Source of the DNA: Actinomycetes bacterium
Lineage (GTDB): Bacteria > Actinomycetota > Actinomycetes > Actinomycetales > Cellulomonadaceae
Direction of reading: 5' to 3'
DNA: 12,328 bases
Assembly (NCBI GenBank): GCA_023425905.1
Contig: JAFABT010000340.1
Location: 1-12,328, forward strand
Shown here: positions 7,920-12,328 of the stretch, piece by piece
How positions within the stretch are numbered: the first letter of the stretch is position 1
Layout of the letters: each line of letters starts with the position of its first letter
Position numbers and translations under genes: made by a program
Notes under the pieces: generated by a model
What the model was told of the DNA's origin: nothing
The model's database searches: none
The model's input: only the letters and a program-made list of their open reading frames with translations

Positions 7920-8845
7920 GGTCGATCGACGCTCTCGTGCGCGACTTTCTCGCGCACCTGGCCGTCGAGCGCGGCCTGTCCGAGCACTCCGTCGCTGCCT
8001 ACGGGCGCGACCTCGCTCGCTACCGCGCCTTTCTCGCCGCGCGCGGTCGAACGACCCCCGCCGAGGTCACGACCGAGGACGTCGACGCGTTCGTGCTCGC
8101 GCTGCGGACCGGCTCGGACGGCGGACGTCCACTCGCCGCGTCGTCGACCGCCAGGTGCGTCGTCGCGGTCCGGGGGGTGCACCGCTTCGCGATGCTCGAG
8201 GGCGACGTGCCCGGTGACGTCGCGGCGCGGGTGCGACCGCCGAACCAGGTCAAGCGTCTGCCCAAGGCCATCTCGGTCGACGAGGTCACGCGGCTGATCG
8301 AGGCCTCGTCCCTCGGGGACGGCGCCCCCGCGCTCCGCGACCGTGCCCTGCTCGAGCTCGTGTACTCGACGGGGGCGCGCATCTCCGAGGCCGTCGGGCT
8401 CGACGTCGACGACGTCGACCTCACCCGGGAGCGCGCGTCCGTGCGGCTCTTCGGCAAAGGGCGCAAGGAGCGTGTCGTCCCGGTCGGGTCGTTCGCGGTC
8501 GAGGCGCTCGAGGCGTATCTCGTCCGTGCCCGCCCCGTGCTCGCGGCTGGTGGCCGCGGGGGGCCGGCGCTGTTTCTCAACACCCGGGGCGACCGGCTGA
8601 GTCGGCAGTCGGCGTGGGCCGTGCTGCGGGTGGCCGCGGAGCGTGCCGGGTTGTCGGGTCACGTCTCGCCGCACACCCTGCGGCACTCGTTCGCGACGCA
8701 CCTGCTGGCAGGCGGTGCGGACGTCCGCGTCGTCCAGGAGCTGCTCGGTCACGCGTCGGTGACGACGACGCAGCTCTACACCCTCGTGACCGTGCAGACG
8801 ATGCGCGAGGTGTACGCCCAGGCGCACCCCCGCGCCCGGGGCTGA
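7916..8845 (+). CDS. xerD: Tyrosine recombinase XerD
   Basis: XerD is one of the two site-specific recombinases that resolve chromosome dimers at dif during division, working with XerC and FtsK. The 309-residue protein has the N-terminal SAM-like DNA-binding domain (FLAHLAVERGLSEHSVAAYGRDL, about 11-33) and a C-terminal catalytic domain. All catalytic residues are present: Arg155 in GARISE, Lys181 in FGKGRKE, His253 and Arg256 in HTLRHSF, His279 in LGHAS and the nucleophile Tyr288 in TTQLYT. GTG 7916 overlaps the ctaB stop (GTGA) and gives the family's usual length of about 300; GTG 7937 is an alternative. I see no ribosome site upstream, so translation probably depends on coupling with ctaB. 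The next genes, parA-scpA-scpB, support a host segregation role rather than a phage integrase. Confidence 0.94.
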   Translation: MRSIDALVRDFLAHLAVERGLSEHSVAAYGRDLARYRAFLAARGRTTPAEVTTEDVDAFVLALRTGSDGGRPLAASSTARCVVAVRGVHRFAMLEGDVPGDVAARVRPPNQVKRLPKAISVDEVTRLIEASSLGDGAPALRDRALLELVYSTGARISEAVGLDVDDVDLTRERASVRLFGKGRKERVVPVGSFAVEALEAYLVRARPVLAAGGRGGPALFLNTRGDRLSRQSAWAVLRVAAERAGLSGHVSPHTLRHSFATHLLAGGADVRVVQELLGHASVTTTQLYTLVTVQTMREVYAQAHPRARG

Positions 8846-8855
8846 GCACCCGGGC
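8834..8855 (+). terminator. Hairpin at the xerD stop codon
   Basis: GCCCGGG at 8834-8840 pairs perfectly with CCCGGGC at 8849-8855. The xerD stop codon TGA (8843-8845) lies in the 8-base loop. It is placed to end the ctaB-xerD transcript just before the parA promoter. The stem is only 7 bp and there is no T-run. Confidence 0.5.
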
Positions 8856-8873
8856 ACGAGGGCTCGGCTGCGG

Positions 8874-8879
8874 TAGGTT
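8874..8879 (+). promoter_or_regulatory. -10 element of a leaderless parA promoter
   Basis: TAGGTT matches the actinobacterial -10 consensus and ends exactly 7 bases before the GTG at 8887. In actinobacteria transcription starts 6-8 bases after the -10, so the mRNA would begin at or next to the start codon. No Shine-Dalgarno sequence lies before GTG 8887, which agrees. No -35 is obvious. Confidence 0.65.
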
Positions 8880-8886
8880 TGGCCCC

Positions 8887-9780
8887 GTGACACGCGAGCC
8901 CACGACCATGACGGACGCACCCCGCGTCGCCGTCCCGCCAGCCGTCGACGCAGTCGGTCGTCCCATGCCGGACTTCCCCGTCCCGACCCCGCTCGGGGCG
9001 CACGGGCCCGCCCGCGTGATCGCGATGTGCAACCAGAAGGGCGGCGTGGGCAAGACGACGACGACGATCAACCTCGCGGCTGCGCTCGGCGAGTACGGCC
9101 GCAAGGTGCTCATCGTCGACTTCGACCCGCAGGGTGCGGCGTCCGTCGGGCTCGGCGTGAGCCCGCACGAGCTCGACAAGACCGTCTACAACCTCCTCGT
9201 CGACCGCGGCGTCGAGGCCCGGGATCTCATCCATGAGACGGGCTTCGACAACCTCGACCTGCTGCCCGCGAACATCGACCTGTCGGCGGCGGAGGTCCAG
9301 CTCGTCGGAGAGGTCGCACGGGAGACGATCCTCGCTCGGGCGCTGCGCCCCGTCCTCGACGACTACGACGTCGTCCTCGTCGACTGCCAGCCGTCGCTCG
9401 GCCTCCTCACGGTCAATGCGCTCACTGCGTCGCACGGGGTGCTCATTCCGCTCGAGTGCGAGTTCTTCGCGTTGCGGGGCGTCGCGCTGCTCATCGAGAC
9501 GATCGAGAAGGTCCGGGACCGGCTCAACCCGCGCCTCGAGGTCGACGGCATCGTCGCGACGATGTTCGACCCGCGCACCCTGCATTCGCGCGAGGTCATC
9601 GCTCGCGTCCATGACGCCTTCGGCGACCAGCTCATGCACACTGTCATCGGCCGTACGGTGAAGTTCCCGGACGCGTCGGTCGCTGCGGAGCCGATCACGA
9701 CCTACGCCCCGACGCACTCGGGGGCGCAGGCGTACCGACAGCTCGCGAGAGAGCTCGTCGAGCGTGGCGACGCCGCCTGA
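8887..9780 (+). CDS. parA: ParA/Soj-family chromosome-partitioning ATPase
   Basis: This is a deviant Walker ATPase of the ParA/MinD superfamily. Its genetic link to scpA-scpB suggests a role in chromosome segregation. The 297-residue protein has a Pro-rich N-terminal tail (1-42) and then the P-loop CNQKGGVGKTTTT (48-60), in which Lys51 is the signature Lys of the deviant motif. VDFDPQG (78-84) and Walker B VVLVDCQPSLG (162-172) follow. GTG 8887 is chosen because a TAGGTT -10 lies 7 bases before it, typical of a leaderless transcript; an in-frame ATG at 8908 is an alternative. No parB follows and no parS-like palindrome is visible, so it is probably the second ParA paralog common next to scpAB, not the main parAB locus. 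It overlaps scpA by 17 bases. Confidence 0.9.
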   Translation: MTREPTTMTDAPRVAVPPAVDAVGRPMPDFPVPTPLGAHGPARVIAMCNQKGGVGKTTTTINLAAALGEYGRKVLIVDFDPQGAASVGLGVSPHELDKTVYNLLVDRGVEARDLIHETGFDNLDLLPANIDLSAAEVQLVGEVARETILARALRPVLDDYDVVLVDCQPSLGLLTVNALTASHGVLIPLECEFFALRGVALLIETIEKVRDRLNPRLEVDGIVATMFDPRTLHSREVIARVHDAFGDQLMHTVIGRTVKFPDASVAAEPITTYAPTHSGAQAYRQLARELVERGDAA

Positions 9781-10678
9781 GCCGAGCACTCACGTCACGG
9801 ACGCACCCGGAGCCCCAGACGCCGCCGTCCCGGCGCCCGCGGGATCGTCGGCGTTCTCGGTGCACCTCGACAACTTCGAGGGGCCCTTCGACCTGCTCCT
9901 CGGTCTCATCGCGAAGCACAAGCTCGACATCACCGAGGTCTCGCTCGCTCAAGTGACCGACGAGTTCATCGCGCACATCCGGGCTGCCGAGCTGTGGGAT
10001 CTCAACCAGGCGAGCGAGTTCCTCCTCGTCGCCGCGACGCTCCTCGACCTCAAGGCTGCGCGGCTGCTCCCGACGGGGGACGTCGAGGATGCCGAGGACC
10101 TCGAGCTCCTCGAGGCACGGGATCTGCTGTTCGTCCGGCTCCTGCAGTACCGGGCCTTCAAGGACGTTGCACGCTCGATCGCGACGCGGCTCGAGGAACA
10201 GGGCCGTCGGGTGCCGCGCGCGGTCGGGCTCGAGCCGCACCAGGCCGCGCTGCTGCCCGAGCTCGTGTGGGCGCTCACCCCTGACCAGCTCGCCAGTCTG
10301 GCGGCCCGGAACCTCGAGCCGAAGGCGCCACCGACGGTCGACGTGAGCCACCTCCATGGCCCGGTCGTCACGGTCCGCGAGCAGGCCGCGGTCCTCACCG
10401 ATCGGCTGCGGCGCACGACGACGGTGTCGTTCCGCGCCCTCACGGCCGACGCCGGCTCGACGCTCGTCGTCGTCGTCCGGTTCCTCGCTCTGCTCGAGCT
10501 GTTCCGGGAGGGCGCCGTCGCGTTCGACCAGATGACGCCGCTCGGCGAGCTCACGGTGCGGTGGACGGGGTCGGACGACGGAGAGGTCGCGGTCGGTGAC
10601 GACTACGACGGTGACGAGGCACCGAGACCACCCGCCCCCACGACGAGCACGACGACGCACCCAGGAGGCCCCCGATGA
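9764..10678 (+). CDS. scpA: Segregation and condensation protein A (kleisin)
   Basis: ScpA is the kleisin that bridges the SMC ATPase heads and recruits ScpB in the bacterial condensin. The 304-residue protein has a Pro/Ala-rich tail (1-29) and the N-terminal kleisin domain with FSVHLDNFEGPFDLLLGLI (31-49) and KHKLDITEVSLAQVTDEF (51-68). A helical middle part carries LLVAATLLDLKAARLL. The C-terminal winged helix (about 221-268) has VVVVRFLALLELFREGAV. A low-complexity acidic and Thr/Pro tail (269-304) follows. The start GTG 9764 lies inside parA, a 17-base overlap in another frame, and a purine-rich GCGAGAGAG precedes it. The stop overlaps the scpB ATG (ATGA). The tail is longer than in typical homologs but not unusual for actinobacteria. 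Confidence 0.93.
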   Translation: MATPPEPSTHVTDAPGAPDAAVPAPAGSSAFSVHLDNFEGPFDLLLGLIAKHKLDITEVSLAQVTDEFIAHIRAAELWDLNQASEFLLVAATLLDLKAARLLPTGDVEDAEDLELLEARDLLFVRLLQYRAFKDVARSIATRLEEQGRRVPRAVGLEPHQAALLPELVWALTPDQLASLAARNLEPKAPPTVDVSHLHGPVVTVREQAAVLTDRLRRTTTVSFRALTADAGSTLVVVVRFLALLELFREGAVAFDQMTPLGELTVRWTGSDDGEVAVGDDYDGDEAPRPPAPTTSTTTHPGGPR

Positions 10679-11313
10679 CCGAGGAGCAGGAGTCCACGCA
10701 GCAGGCGGCGGAGGACACGCCGCCCGGCGACGTCGACGCGCTGCCCGGGGGAGCGCTCGCCGCCCTCGAGGCGGTGCTCATGGTCGCCGACGAGCCGATC
10801 GCGGCCGTGCGGCTCGCCTCGGTGCTCTCGGTGCCCGAGCCGCGCGTCCTCGAGCTGCTCGCCGAGCTCGCGGCGGACTACCGGGGCGAGCTCGGCGGCC
10901 GGCCCCGCGGATTCGAGCTCCGCGAGGTGGGCGGCGGCTGGCGGATCTACTCGGCGTCTGCCCACGGTGACGTCGTGGGCCGCTTCGTCCTCGACGGCCA
11001 GAGCGCGCGGCTCACGCAGGCGGCGCTCGAGACGCTCGCGGTCATCGCGTACCGTCAACCCGTCACCCGGGGCCAGGTCTCGGGTGTGCGTGGTGTCAAC
11101 GTCGACGGCGTCGTGCGCACGCTCGTCGCCCGCGGACTCGTCGCCGAGGTCGCGACCGATCCCGCAACTGGTGCACTGCTCTACGGCACCACGGGATACT
11201 TCTTGGAGCGGATGGGCTTCTCGTCGCTCGACGAGCTCCCGCCGCTCGCCCCGTACCTTCCTGAGTTCGACACCCTCGAGGGCGTCGACGACGTGACTGG
11301 AGATCCACAGTGA
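10675..11313 (+). CDS. scpB: Segregation and condensation protein B
   Basis: ScpB dimers bind the central part of ScpA and regulate the SMC condensin. The 212-residue protein has an acidic N-terminal tail (1-24), a first winged-helix domain (GALAALEAVLMVADEPI, 26-42, onward) and a second one (about 112-178). The second contains the family signature ALETLAVIAYRQPVTRGQV (117-135), then SGVRGVNVDGVVRTLVARGLV. A short tail follows. The ATG overlaps the scpA stop (ATGA) and has a perfect AGGAGG (10663-10668) six bases upstream, so it can start independently as well as by coupling. Its stop overlaps the GTG of rluB. Confidence 0.95.
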   Translation: MTEEQESTQQAAEDTPPGDVDALPGGALAALEAVLMVADEPIAAVRLASVLSVPEPRVLELLAELAADYRGELGGRPRGFELREVGGGWRIYSASAHGDVVGRFVLDGQSARLTQAALETLAVIAYRQPVTRGQVSGVRGVNVDGVVRTLVARGLVAEVATDPATGALLYGTTGYFLERMGFSSLDELPPLAPYLPEFDTLEGVDDVTGDPQ

Positions 11314-12104
11314 GCACCACCCGCCGAGGCGGTCGGCGCCGTCCGGCCCAGATGCCCCCCGCCCCTGACGTCCACGACCCGAACGGCGTGCGGCTGCAGA
11401 AGCTGCTCGCCGGCGCGGGCATGGGCTCGCGCCGCCAGTGCGAGGACCTCATCGCCCAGGGCCGGGTGACGGTCGACGGGACGGTCGTGCGTGAGCTGGG
11501 CGTTCGGGTCGACCCCGCGAAGGTCGCCCTCCACGTCGACGGTCTGCGCGTCCAGCTCGACACGTCACTGGTGACGATCGCCCTCAACAAGCCCCTCGGG
11601 GTGGTCTCCACGATGCACGACGAGCTCGGCCGGCCGTCGTTGGGGGAGTTCGTCTCCAAGCGCAGCGAGCGGCTGTTCCACGTGGGCCGGCTCGATGCCG
11701 ACTCCGAGGGCCTCATCCTGCTGTCGAACGACGGAGAGCTTGCCAACCGCCTCCAGCACCCGAAGTACACCGTCCCCAAGGTCTACCTCGCGGAGGTCGA
11801 GGGCCGGATCTCCGCAAGCGCGGGTCAGCAGCTCCTCGCCGGCGTGGAGCTCGAGGACGGGCCCGCGAAGCTTGACGGCTTCCGTGTCGTCGACACGACT
11901 CCGCAGCGCGCCCTCGTCGAGGTCACCCTCCATGAGGGGCGCAACCGCATCGTGAGGCGGATGTTCGACGAGATCAGCTTCCCGGTGACGCGACTCGTCC
12001 GCACCCAGATCGGGCCGATCCGGCTGGGCGAGCTGCGTCCGGGGCACACCCGCGTCCTCGGCAAGGAGGAGCTCGGGTCTCTCATGGCGCAGGTCGGGCT
12101 GTGA
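11310..12104 (+). CDS. rluB: 23S rRNA pseudouridine synthase, RluB/RsuA family
   Basis: The product belongs to the RsuA/RluB family, which converts specific uridines in rRNA to pseudouridine; RluB acts at position 2605 (E. coli numbering) of 23S rRNA. The 264-residue protein has a short basic tail (1-20) and an S4 RNA-binding domain (about 27-85, VRLQKLLAGAGMGSRRQCE). The catalytic domain carries NKPLGVVST, the key loop GRLDADSEGLILLSNDG with catalytic Asp129, and EGRNRIVRRM (209-218). GTG 11310 overlaps the scpB stop as GTGA, with GGAG about 7 bases upstream. The gene order scpA-scpB-rluB is conserved widely and supports RluB over RsuA, though the target base is inferred from family and context. 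Confidence 0.92.
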   Translation: MSTTRRGGRRRPAQMPPAPDVHDPNGVRLQKLLAGAGMGSRRQCEDLIAQGRVTVDGTVVRELGVRVDPAKVALHVDGLRVQLDTSLVTIALNKPLGVVSTMHDELGRPSLGEFVSKRSERLFHVGRLDADSEGLILLSNDGELANRLQHPKYTVPKVYLAEVEGRISASAGQQLLAGVELEDGPAKLDGFRVVDTTPQRALVEVTLHEGRNRIVRRMFDEISFPVTRLVRTQIGPIRLGELRPGHTRVLGKEELGSLMAQVGL

Positions 12105-12328
12105 CAGGACGGGCCGCGGCGCCTGCGGGCGGGCGCGACGCTGGGATCGCGCGCGGGACCGTGAGTGACCGGGACTCCGAGGTGCGCGCTGCCACGCGCG
12201 GCCCGGTCCGCGTCGTCGGCACGGGCCTGCTCGGCGCGTCCGTCGGTCTCGGTCTGCGCGCGCTCGGCGTCGAGGTCACGCTCGCCGACTCGTCACGCAC
12301 CGCGCTCGCGCTCGCGCGTGACGTCGGC
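12101..12328 (+). CDS. tyrA: Prephenate dehydrogenase, N-terminal part (cut by window edge)
   Basis: An open frame runs from GTG 12101, overlapping the rluB stop as GTGA, to the end of the window (76 codons). After a poorly conserved polar leader of about 40 residues it shows the NAD(P)-binding motif VRVVGTGLLGASVGLGLRA, an alternating strand-turn-helix, and then VEVTLADSS, where the Asp ends the second strand. This pattern and the place after rluB match actinobacterial prephenate dehydrogenase, the oxidative step of tyrosine synthesis, often followed by cmk and der. GTG 12161 in the same frame is an equally plausible start and would shorten the leader. Another Rossmann dehydrogenase cannot be excluded, since the catalytic region lies outside the window. 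Confidence 0.75.
   Translation, partial: MTGRAAAPAGGRDAGIARGTVSDRDSEVRAATRGPVRVVGTGLLGASVGLGLRALGVEVTLADSSRTALALARDVG

Noticed and set aside
8400..8424. Short GACGTCGAC repeats
   Set aside because: They encode the acidic LDVDDVDL stretch of XerD and are explained by codon use rather than by a DNA repeat element.
7916..8845. The recombinase as a sign of an integrated phage or mobile element
   Set aside because: There is no attachment-site repeat, no tRNA and no phage gene nearby. The sequence and the parA-scpAB neighbourhood fit host XerD.
8776..9789. Minus-strand open frame opposite parA
   Set aside because: It is a shadow of parA: acidic/Arg-rich sequence without motifs.
9695..10660. Minus-strand open frame of 321 codons opposite scpA
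   Set aside because: Low-complexity Arg/Glu/Asp sequence; scpA on the other strand has clear kleisin motifs.

Overview
The window is high-GC DNA (roughly 70% or more), with many GTG starts, ATGA/GTGA overlaps and TANNNT-type -10 elements. Together with RbpA, OpcA and the ParA-ScpA-ScpB-RluB gene order, this places it in a high-GC Gram-positive actinobacterium. Cellulomonadaceae or a related Micrococcales family is likely, but the exact genus is inference. It is a core chromosomal region: I see no insertion sequence, prophage, CRISPR array, tRNA or rRNA.

Layout. (1) Bases 1-989, plus strand: the 3' end of tpiA, a strong terminator hairpin, secG (SecYEG translocon subunit) and rbpA (RNA polymerase-binding protein). 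(2) Bases 1049-4307, minus strand: zwf, opcA and pgl, the oxidative branch of the pentose phosphate pathway, converging on rbpA. Just upstream of zwf is a possible 7-codon leader ORF with its own good ribosome binding site; its stop codon overlaps the zwf ATG. (3) Bases 4538-6649, minus strand: tkt (transketolase), closed by two back-to-back hairpins. No transaldolase or phosphoglucose isomerase gene lies between tkt and zwf. (4) Bases 6650-6914: a divergent control region for tkt and ctaB. (5) Bases 6915-8845, plus strand: ctaB (heme O synthase) and xerD (tyrosine recombinase), overlapping by GTGA. (6) Bases 8874-12328, plus strand: parA with an apparent leaderless promoter, then scpA, scpB, rluB and the first 76 codons of a prephenate dehydrogenase gene (tyrA), all overlapping.

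How the genes work together. Zwf, its assembly factor OpcA and Pgl turn glucose 6-phosphate into 6-phosphogluconate and NADPH, and Tkt feeds pentoses back toward glycolysis, where TpiA acts. XerD, the ParA-like ATPase and the ScpA/ScpB subunits of the SMC condensin serve chromosome segregation. RluB matures 23S rRNA and CtaB supplies heme O for terminal oxidases.

I did not find a previously undescribed system. The best leads are regulatory and architectural: the zwf leader ORF, the leaderless parA transcript beside a hairpin that holds the xerD stop codon in its loop, the ctaB-xerD junction, and the missing tal/pgi.
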